NCBI GenBank assembly: GCA_016875195.1
Contig: VGRY01000009.1
Coordinates: forward strand, 1 to 64,000
Direction: 5' to 3'
Source of the DNA: Deltaproteobacteria bacterium
Lineage (GTDB): Bacteria; Desulfobacterota; BSN033; UBA1163
Length of the DNA: 64,000 nucleotides
Below are positions 25,903 through 32,741 of the stretch, piece by piece; positions within the stretch are counted from its first letter, which is position 1, and every line of letters begins with the position of its first letter. The translations under genes were made by a program, and so were the position numbers. The notes under the pieces are model-generated. The model saw only the letters and a list, made by a program, of their open reading frames with translations. It ran no database searches and had not been told where the DNA came from.

Positions 25903-26685
25903 ATGATTCAGAGAGATCCAGAAGCTTATGGTGTACCCTACGGATATCGCGCCAGAGTGGGCCTGATTGTCGTGGGACCGAATCTCAACCCGACGCCCGA
26001 GATTTGCCGGATGCTGCCTCCCTATGTTCAGGTGAGGGAGACCCGCATTCACATGGATCCGGTTGTAAACGTGCAGGAGTGTTCAAAGCTGAGCGCCCTG
26101 CTTCCCGGACCGGCCGGTCTCTTAACAGAAGGGATGTCCTCTCCACTCCTGGGGAACAACAGCGCCATCGCCTTTGCCTGTACAGCGGGAAGCCTCGTCG
26201 GAGGGCCTGGCTGGGACAAGAAAGAGATTGAATCGATGCAGTCCAATAGCAAGGGGATTTCCTGCACGACAACCGCTACGGCTGCGGAAGAGGCGATGAA
26301 ATTCATGGGATTCAAGAAGATTGTCATTGCTGGTCCTTACATTAATCAGATCAGTCAAAAGTTTAGGGAGTTTTATGAAGCATCGGGGTTTAAAGTACTG
26401 AACGTGACAGGGCTGGAGATCGAAGATCTCTATGAGATTGGCGCCACAAAGCCTTCACAGGCCTATCAGGTCGCTATGCAAGCGGTTGTCCCTGAAGCCG
26501 ATGGTATCTTCATCACCTGTACTAATTTCCGATGCAGCGATGTGATTGAAGAGATCGAGCGGGACAGCGGGAAACCCGTGGTTGCATCCAATCAGGCAAC
26601 AGCGTGGCACCTGATGAAGCTTCTTAAGATCAATGACCCTATTGAAGGATACGGACAGTTGCTACGAAAGGTTCCAAGAGTTTAA
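25903..26685 (+). CDS. Asp/Glu racemase superfamily enzyme (maleate isomerase/arylmalonate decarboxylase-like)
   Basis: A 260-residue two-domain enzyme. Two active-site Cys are found at the expected places: Cys93 in AIAFACTAGSLVGG and Cys206 in GIFITCTNFRCSDVIEEIE. The conserved GISCTTTATAAEEAMKFMG and IVIAGPYINQISQKFREFY regions fit maleate cis-trans isomerase and its relatives. Two Cys argue for isomerase or racemase activity; arylmalonate decarboxylase needs only one. The gene follows the TRAP importer and precedes a 2-hydroxyacid dehydrogenase, so its substrate is likely the imported di- or hydroxy-acid. Confidence 0.87.
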   Translation: MIQRDPEAYGVPYGYRARVGLIVVGPNLNPTPEICRMLPPYVQVRETRIHMDPVVNVQECSKLSALLPGPAGLLTEGMSSPLLGNNSAIAFACTAGSLVGGPGWDKKEIESMQSNSKGISCTTTATAAEEAMKFMGFKKIVIAGPYINQISQKFREFYEASGFKVLNVTGLEIEDLYEIGATKPSQAYQVAMQAVVPEADGIFITCTNFRCSDVIEEIERDSGKPVVASNQATAWHLMKLLKINDPIEGYGQLLRKVPRV

Positions 26686-26713
26686 AAAAATTTTGCGATT
26701 CCGGAGAATAGAG

Positions 26714-27673
26714 ATGAAGCCCTTTAAGATCATGCTATATGAGGAGATGCACGAGGTTGGAAAGTCCCTTCTGAGGGAGAAGGGAGAGATCATTTTTGCC
26801 AGGTCGTGTGAAGAGGGTTCCCTGATCGATGAGGTAAAAGAGGTCGACGCAATCATCATCCGGGCCAATGGAAAAACGACCCGGAAAATAATGGATTCCG
26901 CTCCGAAGCTCAAGGTTATCGGCCGGCATGGGGTCGGTGTGGAAAATATCGATCTTGAGGCCGCTACGGAAAAGGGGATATGGGTGGTCAATACGCCAGA
27001 TGCCAATGACATCTCTGTGGCCGAGCATTTTTTCGGGTTGGCTATTATGCTTTCTAAGATGCTGAGAAAAGGCGAAAGGGCGTTTCGCGAGGAAGGAAGA
27101 TGGGAAGCCCGCTATCAGTATATCGGGAATGAACTCCACGGAAAGACGCTCGGCATCCTTGGATTTGGCAAGATTGGAAAGGCCATAGGCAGGATCGGAT
27201 ATAAAGGGTTTGACATGAAGATCCTCTACTATGATGCATTTCGATTTGAGGAGGTGGAGAAAGAGATCGGGGCTGTCAAGATGAGTTTGGAAGAGGTGAT
27301 GTCCCAATCGGATTATATCTCTATCAACCTTCCGATGTTGCCGGAAACGAAGTGGATTGTTGGAGAAAAAGCGCTCAGCCTGATGAAACCCACGGCTTAT
27401 ATCCTCAATCTCGCAAGGGGCCCGGTCTGGAATGAGAAGGCTCTCTGTAAAGTTCTAAAAGAGGGAAGGATCGCTGGAGCAGGAGCGGATGTCTTTGAGG
27501 TAGAACCCTCCTCGAAAGATCATCCTCTGTTGCAGTTTGAAAATTTCATCGGGACACCGCATATGGCTGCTCATACGGATGAGGCTCTGAAGAGAATGAG
27601 TCTGGTAGCGGAAGATGTGATACGGGTGTTAGAGGGAAAGAAGCCTGTGTATCCGGTCAACCAGATCAGATGA
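26714..27673 (+). CDS. D-2-hydroxyacid dehydrogenase (phosphoglycerate dehydrogenase-like)
   Basis: A 319-residue NAD-dependent dehydrogenase. The Rossmann motif is LGILGFGKIGKAIGRIGYKG; the triad is Arg in LNLARGPVWNEKAL, Glu in GAGADVFEVEPSS and His in IGTPHMAAHTDEALKRM. A GGAG eight bases upstream selects ATG at 26714; an earlier in-frame start would overlap the previous gene. It would link 2-hydroxyacids to 2-oxoacids, the substrates of the ferredoxin oxidoreductase encoded next. A second enzyme of this type is at 11.9 kb. Confidence 0.92.
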   Translation: MKPFKIMLYEEMHEVGKSLLREKGEIIFARSCEEGSLIDEVKEVDAIIIRANGKTTRKIMDSAPKLKVIGRHGVGVENIDLEAATEKGIWVVNTPDANDISVAEHFFGLAIMLSKMLRKGERAFREEGRWEARYQYIGNELHGKTLGILGFGKIGKAIGRIGYKGFDMKILYYDAFRFEEVEKEIGAVKMSLEEVMSQSDYISINLPMLPETKWIVGEKALSLMKPTAYILNLARGPVWNEKALCKVLKEGRIAGAGADVFEVEPSSKDHPLLQFENFIGTPHMAAHTDEALKRMSLVAEDVIRVLEGKKPVYPVNQIR

Positions 27674-27702
27674 TTAAGGTTCTCATAATCGGATTAATAC
27701 AG

Positions 27703-27822
27703 GCATTAGAAAATCTCCCCTTGCCCCTCTTTGCCAAAGAGGGGTAGTTCTTTTCTCTCCTTTGGAAAAGTCGGTACGACTCGAAACCGAGGGGAGTTAG
27801 AGGGGATTTGGTCAAAATGTTT
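27703..27822. repeat. C-rich/G-rich inverted repeat, copy 2
   Basis: AAAATCTCCCCTTGCCCCTC at the left end pairs with GAGTTAGAGGGGATTTGG at the right end; an inner CCCCTCTTTGCCAAAGAGGGG is a perfect hairpin. The words CGACTCGAAACCGAGGGG recur inverted in the copy at 37655-37797. It lies between the dehydrogenase and the ferredoxin-subunit gene. Confidence 0.65.
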
Positions 27823-27863
27823 AACTCAGTTGGGGTATTACAAAAAGTGAAAGGAGAAAGACA

Positions 27864-28100
27864 TTGGCTGTTTTGAGAATATTTGATCACTTATGCAAAG
27901 GTGTGGAGGAGTGCGAGATCTGTATCTATGTCTGCAAGGAAGATGTCTTTAAACCTTCAGAGACATTGAATCAGAAAGGTTACAGGCCCCCTGTTGTTGC
28001 AAATGAGGATCAGTGTACTCAGTGTGGGAACTGCATGGTCTTCTGCCCTGACCTGGCGATCGTGGTTTCAGAAAAAAAACGAAAGAAAGGGGCAAAGTGA
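27864..28100 (+). CDS. korD: 2-oxoacid:ferredoxin oxidoreductase, ferredoxin-like delta subunit
   Basis: A 78-residue protein with two [4Fe-4S] groups that carries electrons for the oxidoreductase. The second group is standard, CTQCGNCMVFCP. The first is altered: Cys11, Cys17, Cys20 and Cys24 give C-x5-C-x2-C-x3-C instead of C-x2-C-x2-C-x3-C-P. The start is TTG, eight bases after AAAGGAG. It overlaps the alpha-subunit gene by four bases. The delta-alpha-beta-gamma order is typical of KOR/VOR enzymes. The symbol is by operon type; the oxoacid is not determined. Confidence 0.88.
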   Translation: MAVLRIFDHLCKGVEECEICIYVCKEDVFKPSETLNQKGYRPPVVANEDQCTQCGNCMVFCPDLAIVVSEKKRKKGAK

Positions 28101-29254
28101 TGAGCAATAAACGAGTTCGCACGGGTAGATATTTTATGATGGGAAATGTAGCCTGTGCGGAGGGAGCGCTGGCTGCGGGATGTGAATTCGTGGCGGGTTA
28201 TCCGATCACACCTGCCACAGAGATTGCAAACCATCTGGCCGAAAAACTTCCCCAGGTGGGAGGGGCCTTTTTCCAGATGGAAGACGAGATCAGTTCAATT
28301 GCTGCAGTCGTCGGAGCTTCCTGGGTTGGAAAGAAAGCCATGACCGTGACTTCAGGTCCTGGAATCAGCCTGATGCTGGAGAATATCGGGTTTGCGATCG
28401 GGGTAGAAACACCCTGTGTGATCGTCAATGTCCAGAGGGGAGCCCCTACAACCGGCATGCCCACCATCGGGATTCAGGGAGACATGGTGCAGGCGAAACA
28501 CGGATCTCACGGGGATTATGAAATCATTGCCCTGTGTCCTTCATCGCCGCAGGAGATGTTCGAACACACGGTGATCGCCTTTAATTATGCGGAGAAATAT
28601 CGAACGCCTGTCTTCCTTCTCTCCGATGCCTTTGTGGGGCATATGCGGGAAGAGGTGGTCATTCCAGAAGCGGACAAGATCAAAACAATTTACCGAAAAA
28701 TTCCCGAAGCAGGGGCAGATCCTCTGAAATTGAAGGGATTCCTGGATGAGAATGTGGCGCCGATGCCCATTTTCGGGAAAGGGTTTAAGGCTCATGTGAC
28801 CAGTTCCTGTCATGACGAATATGGGAAACGGAATCTGATCGATATCTCCGCTCTGGATAAATTTGTTCGGAAGTTGAGCGATAAGATCCTCAAGCACAAA
28901 GAGGAGATCACCCTGGTGGAGCGTGATTATGAAGGCGCCGAGGTTGTCCTGGTGTCTTATGGAGGAGTGTCCCGTGCCGCAGCAGAGGCTGTATTGCAGG
29001 CAAGAAAAAAGGGAATTGCAGCGGGGACGCTTCGATTGATCACGGTCTGGCCCTTTCCAGGAGAAGAGATTGAGAAGATGGCGAGGAAAGCCAAGCATGT
29101 CATTGTTTTGGAAAACAACCTGGGTCAGATCTATCCCTACATCAAAGCCGAAGCAGCCCATTTTTCGGAAGTTTCCTTTCTCCCTCCCAAACTGGTGGGC
29201 GAGATTCAGGATCCGGAAGATATTTTGAAAAAGATTGAGGAGGTTTCAAAATGA
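28097..29254 (+). CDS. korA: 2-oxoacid:ferredoxin oxidoreductase alpha subunit
   Basis: A 385-residue subunit with the pyrimidine-binding domain and the C-terminal transketolase-like domain. Visible motifs are EFVAGYPITPATEIANHLAE, FFQMEDEISSIAAVVGASW and TVTSGPGISLMLENIGFA, all typical of KorA/VorB. The enzyme oxidatively decarboxylates 2-oxoacids to acyl-CoA with reduction of ferredoxin. The gamma domain is not fused, consistent with a separate gamma gene at 30.3 kb. It overlaps delta and beta genes by four bases on each side. Confidence 0.93.
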   Translation: MMSNKRVRTGRYFMMGNVACAEGALAAGCEFVAGYPITPATEIANHLAEKLPQVGGAFFQMEDEISSIAAVVGASWVGKKAMTVTSGPGISLMLENIGFAIGVETPCVIVNVQRGAPTTGMPTIGIQGDMVQAKHGSHGDYEIIALCPSSPQEMFEHTVIAFNYAEKYRTPVFLLSDAFVGHMREEVVIPEADKIKTIYRKIPEAGADPLKLKGFLDENVAPMPIFGKGFKAHVTSSCHDEYGKRNLIDISALDKFVRKLSDKILKHKEEITLVERDYEGAEVVLVSYGGVSRAAAEAVLQARKKGIAAGTLRLITVWPFPGEEIEKMARKAKHVIVLENNLGQIYPYIKAEAAHFSEVSFLPPKLVGEIQDPEDILKKIEEVSK

Positions 29255-30111
29255 GTGAACTTGTCCACCCCTATCACCGTTTTATTCGCCCTACCGTAAC
29301 CCATTCCTCATTCTGTCCTGGCTGTGGAGACGGAACAATCGCCCAGTCCATTTTACGAGCGATTGACGGTCTAAGCATGGACATGGATGATTTTGTTTTT
29401 GTTTCAGGGATCGGGTGTGCTGCATGGATCCCCAGCCCCCTATTCAATGCCGATGTGCTTCATACCACTCATGGCAGGCCGATCGCCTTTGCTTTTGGAA
29501 TCAAGATGGGATTGCCCGAGAAGAAGGTGATGGTGGTGAGCGGGGACGGAGATCTCGTAGCCATTGGCGGAAATCACCTGATTCAGAATGCCCGACGGAA
29601 TATTGAAATGGTGGTGATCTGTTCCAATAACGGGATCTATGGCATGACCGGGGGACAGGCGGCTCCGACCACACCCATGGGGGTGAAGACGACCACGACC
29701 CCCTATGGCACGTTTGAGAATGTTTTCGAGGATATTTCGGGGCTGGTGATTGCGGCGGGAGCTTCGTTTGTCGCTCGCTGGACCACTGGACATCCCAGGC
29801 AGCTTACGGCCTCCATCAAAAAGGCAATTCAGAAAAAGGGGTTTGCTTTCATCGAAGTGATCTCTCAATGTCCGGTTCAGTTCGGGAGGAAGATGGGAGT
29901 AGGAAATGCGGTCCAGATGCTTGAGGATTACAAAAATAGATCGATCTCCATCCAGGAGGCTAAGAAGCTTCCCAAGGAAGAACTACAAGGTCGAATCGTT
30001 GTTGGAGAATTGGTTGACCTGGATAAGCCTGAAATGGTGGAAGAGGTTGCCAGAATGAGGAAGAAGGCTATGGGAGGGGCCGAGGCAGCGGTTGATACAG
30101 GAAGGAGTTAA
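29251..30111 (+). CDS. korB: 2-oxoacid:ferredoxin oxidoreductase beta subunit (thiamine diphosphate-binding)
   Basis: A 286-residue subunit that binds thiamine diphosphate. The N-terminal cluster-near motif is SSFCPGCGDGTIAQSILRA; the TPP/Mg motif is MVVSGDGDLVAIGGNHLIQN, then CSNNGIYGMTGGQAAPTTP. The last is also where KorB and VorA proteins bind substrate. It overlaps korA by four bases. A 188-base repeat separates it from the gamma gene. Confidence 0.93.
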   Translation: MSELVHPYHRFIRPTVTHSSFCPGCGDGTIAQSILRAIDGLSMDMDDFVFVSGIGCAAWIPSPLFNADVLHTTHGRPIAFAFGIKMGLPEKKVMVVSGDGDLVAIGGNHLIQNARRNIEMVVICSNNGIYGMTGGQAAPTTPMGVKTTTTPYGTFENVFEDISGLVIAAGASFVARWTTGHPRQLTASIKKAIQKKGFAFIEVISQCPVQFGRKMGVGNAVQMLEDYKNRSISIQEAKKLPKEELQGRIVVGELVDLDKPEMVEEVARMRKKAMGGAEAAVDTGRS

Positions 30112-30139
30112 TTTTAGCTAAAAATATTTGAAATTTCCA

Positions 30140-30222
30140 AGACCTGTCATCCTGAACTCGTTTCAGGATCTCTTTCCTTTGAACAAAACGAGATGCCGAA
30201 CCAAGCTCGGCATGACAAATTT
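30140..30222. repeat. Dispersed palindromic repeat, copy 2 (inverted to 10118-10222)
   Basis: CCTGTCATCCTGAACTCG then TTTCAGGATCTC, and GAGATGCCGAACCAAGCTCG then GGCATGACA. These are the same word pairs as in copy 1 read on the other strand, with a shorter centre. It interrupts the kor operon between beta and gamma genes. Confidence 0.65.
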
Positions 30223-30299
30223 AAAATTATTCGAGGTCTCCTTAGGGGGTAAACAAAGGGTTCGTGGACAGAAGCGAAATAAAGTTCGGGAGGAATTGA

Positions 30300-30839
30300 A
30301 TGGGGCGAACAGAGATATTGATTGGAGGAGTAGGGGGGCAGGGTGTCGTATTGTCCGGGATTTTATTGGGGACAGCTGCTTCTCTCTATGATGGTAAACA
30401 GGCGGTTCAGACACAGTCCTATAGTTCGGAATTAAGAGGAGGATCAGCCAGGGCAGAGGTGATCATCTCAGAGGATCGTGTGACCGATCCGGAAGTGAGA
30501 AAAGCCGATATCCTCATCCTGATGGCAGAAGATGCGGTCGCAAGGTATCTGCCCAAGATCAAACCCGGAGGACTTCTGGTCATCGATTCCGATCTGGTCA
30601 AAGGAGTGAAACCCGGGGAGTATGAGATCCTCTCTGTCCCAGCGACAAATATCGCAGATAAAGAGATGAATAATATTGTTGTGGCCAATCTTGTCATCCT
30701 GGGTGCAATCCTGAAGAAAACGGGCCTTCTCTCTATTGAATCCATGGAGAAGGCCATTGAGGTGAGCGTGCCCAAAAAAGCAATAGCACTCAACCTCAAG
30801 GCGTTTAGAAGGGGACTGGATTTAGTGAATAACGTATAG
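30300..30839 (+). CDS. korC: 2-oxoacid:ferredoxin oxidoreductase gamma subunit
   Basis: A 179-residue CoA-binding gamma subunit. It starts MGRTEILIGGVGGQGVVLSG and has the conserved TQSYSSELRGGSARAEVIIS stretch and the GAILKKTGLLSIESMEKAIE region near the C-terminus. It completes the delta-alpha-beta-gamma set after a 188-base gap holding a repeat. The ribosome site is weak (GGGAGGAATTGA before ATG is the best candidate). Confidence 0.92.
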   Translation: MGRTEILIGGVGGQGVVLSGILLGTAASLYDGKQAVQTQSYSSELRGGSARAEVIISEDRVTDPEVRKADILILMAEDAVARYLPKIKPGGLLVIDSDLVKGVKPGEYEILSVPATNIADKEMNNIVVANLVILGAILKKTGLLSIESMEKAIEVSVPKKAIALNLKAFRRGLDLVNNV

Positions 30840-30849
30840 CTGATGGCTG

Positions 30850-31003
30850 ATAAAAAAGTGTAATTTCGAAGCACGAAATCCGAAATTCGAAACAATCTCA
30901 AATGACCAAATTTCAAATGTTCCAAATAAAAAAAACGTTTAGAATTTTGAAAATTCGAATTTATTTCCTGGATTTAGATATTCGGATTTCGGATTTGGTT
31001 TCT
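30850..31003. repeat. A+T-rich dispersed repeat, copy 1 (GAAGCACGAAATCCGAAATTCG family)
   Basis: TTCGAAGCACGAAATCCG, AAATTCGAAACAATCTC and AAATGACCAAATTTC on the left, with AATTCGAATTTATTTCC and GATATTCGGATTTCGGATTT on the right, so the ends are inverted repeats. An inverted copy lies at 55830-55985. It separates the gamma gene from the dehydratase gene. Confidence 0.65.
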
Positions 31004-31021
31004 TGAGAAGGGGGGATAACG

Positions 31022-32458
31022 ATGGCTGTAAAAACGTTTGAACAATATGTGGCAAGTTTGAAGAGGCTGAAGCCCACCGTCTATATGTTCGGGGAGAAAG
31101 TGAAGAATCCGGTGGATCATCCTCGAATTCGTGCAGGGATCAATGCGACTGGGGCGACCTATGAACTGGCGCAGCATGAGAAGTACAAACCTCTCGTGAC
31201 GACCGTGTCTCCTCTGACAGGAGAGCCCATCAACCGGTTTACCCTGCCTCCGCAATCGATCGAAGATCTTGTAGCGAGAGTGAAGGTCAACCGGGCTCTG
31301 GGAGGTTATGTAGGGACATGTCATCAGCGATGCACGGGCCTCGATTGTCTGTGCACCCTGTCGATTGTGACCTATGACATCGATAAAAAATATGGGACTC
31401 AATATAACAATCGATTCAACGAGTTCCTGAAGTATGTACAAAAAAACGATCTGGCTACAAATGCCAGTGTCACCGACGTTAAGGGAGACCGTAATTTCGG
31501 CCCCCATGAACAACCGGATAAAGATATGTACCTCCGGGTGGTCGATCAAAACAAAGAAGGGATCATCGTCAAGGGAGCCAAAGGCCATCAAACCGGGTCC
31601 GTCAGTTGCCATGAGATCATTGTCCTTCCAACGCGTGCAATGGGAAAAGGGGATGAAGATTATGCCTTAGCGTTTGCGATCCCTTCGGATACAGATCATC
31701 TCATTCATGTGGTGGGACGAAATTCGATGGATACCCGCGAGATCGAAGGGGTCGATTGCGGAAATATCCGATACAGCAAGTATTGCCCGACGCTCATCTT
31801 TGATGAGGTGTTGGTGCCATGGGAAAGGGTCTTCATGTTCAGGGAGGTGGAGTTTGCAGGGGAGATGGTGAACCGCTTTTCTGCCTTTCACCGCCAGTCC
31901 CACGGCGGTTGTAAATCAGGAAAGATCGATGCCATGACAGGCGCTGCCCTGCTGATGATGGAGTATAACGGAACATTAAAGGTGAGTCACCACAAGGAGA
32001 AGGTGATCGACATGATCCATAAGGCGGAGACCCTCTATGGCTGTAGCCTGGCTGCCTCCTATGAGGGAAAGAAGGAGCCTTCTGGAACCTACTTCATCGA
32101 TCCGGTACTGGCCAATGCCTCCAAGATTCATGAAGGAAAGGAAATGGCTGAAGCCACCCGGCTCATGATCGACATTGCAGGGGGATTTGTAGCCGACCTG
32201 CCTTCGGACAGGGACTTTGAAAATCCTGAGATCGGTGAACTTTTAAAGAAATATTTAAAGGGAGCCACCGGCGTGCCGGTTGAAAAAAGGATCAAAATGC
32301 TCCGGCTCGTTGAGAAGATGGCTATGGAGAGCGCGGATACGATTTCGGACATTCATGGAGGAGGCTCCCCGGCGGCTCACCGGCTCACGATTTTCAGAGA
32401 ATCGGACATCACTCATAAAAAGAAATGTGCCATGCGGTTGGCAGGGATTGAGGAATAG
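31022..32458 (+). CDS. 4-hydroxybutyryl-CoA dehydratase/4-hydroxyphenylacetate 3-hydroxylase family protein
   Basis: A 478-residue flavoprotein of the HpaB superfamily. It keeps all four [4Fe-4S] ligands of 4-hydroxybutyryl-CoA dehydratase (AbfD): Cys100 and Cys104 in GTCHQRCTGLDC, and His290 and Cys297 in FHRQSHGGCKSG. In the clostridial enzyme the ligands are Cys99, Cys103, His292 and Cys299. Monooxygenase members of the family lack this cluster. So a radical dehydration of a hydroxyacyl-CoA is likely. The exact substrate is open. It follows the kor genes and precedes an aldehyde oxidoreductase gene. Confidence 0.9.
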   Translation: MAVKTFEQYVASLKRLKPTVYMFGEKVKNPVDHPRIRAGINATGATYELAQHEKYKPLVTTVSPLTGEPINRFTLPPQSIEDLVARVKVNRALGGYVGTCHQRCTGLDCLCTLSIVTYDIDKKYGTQYNNRFNEFLKYVQKNDLATNASVTDVKGDRNFGPHEQPDKDMYLRVVDQNKEGIIVKGAKGHQTGSVSCHEIIVLPTRAMGKGDEDYALAFAIPSDTDHLIHVVGRNSMDTREIEGVDCGNIRYSKYCPTLIFDEVLVPWERVFMFREVEFAGEMVNRFSAFHRQSHGGCKSGKIDAMTGAALLMMEYNGTLKVSHHKEKVIDMIHKAETLYGCSLAASYEGKKEPSGTYFIDPVLANASKIHEGKEMAEATRLMIDIAGGFVADLPSDRDFENPEIGELLKKYLKGATGVPVEKRIKMLRLVEKMAMESADTISDIHGGGSPAAHRLTIFRESDITHKKKCAMRLAGIEE

Positions 32459-32517
32459 ATAGGAGAAAATCCTGTCAAATGTTTTGCTAGAAGGGGAGCC
32501 GGATTCAGGAAGCTCTC

Positions 32518-32658
32518 TTGGATTCAAGGACTAAAGAACTGGATTCGACGATTCAAATAAGTATCAACGGAAAGTTTATTTCAAAGGATGAAATCCGCCA
32601 ACAAAAAATAGAGGATGGGGACCACATCACTTTTTTTAAACTCTTAGCCGGGGGATAA
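32518..32658 (+). pseudogene. ThiS/MoaD-like sulfur carrier, C-terminal half with Gly-Gly end
   Basis: A frame from a TTG at 32518 to TAA at 32658 gives 46 residues. It contains ISINGKFISKDEIRQQ and KIEDGDHITFFKLLAGG, the C-terminal half of the ubiquitin-like ThiS/MoaD fold, including the terminal Gly-Gly that is activated for sulfur transfer. The first half of the fold is missing; upstream bases in another frame give VKCFARR, which looks like a MoaD start. A frameshift or internal loss is likely. Its place directly before the aldehyde oxidoreductase fits a molybdo/tungstopterin role. Confidence 0.55.
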
Positions 32659-32741
32659 AAAAGCTTGAAGTGCTTCAATGGCACTTGAGAGCGGATAGGG
32701 ATACAAGAATTGAATAGTATAGTGAGAGGAGGAGAATAGAT

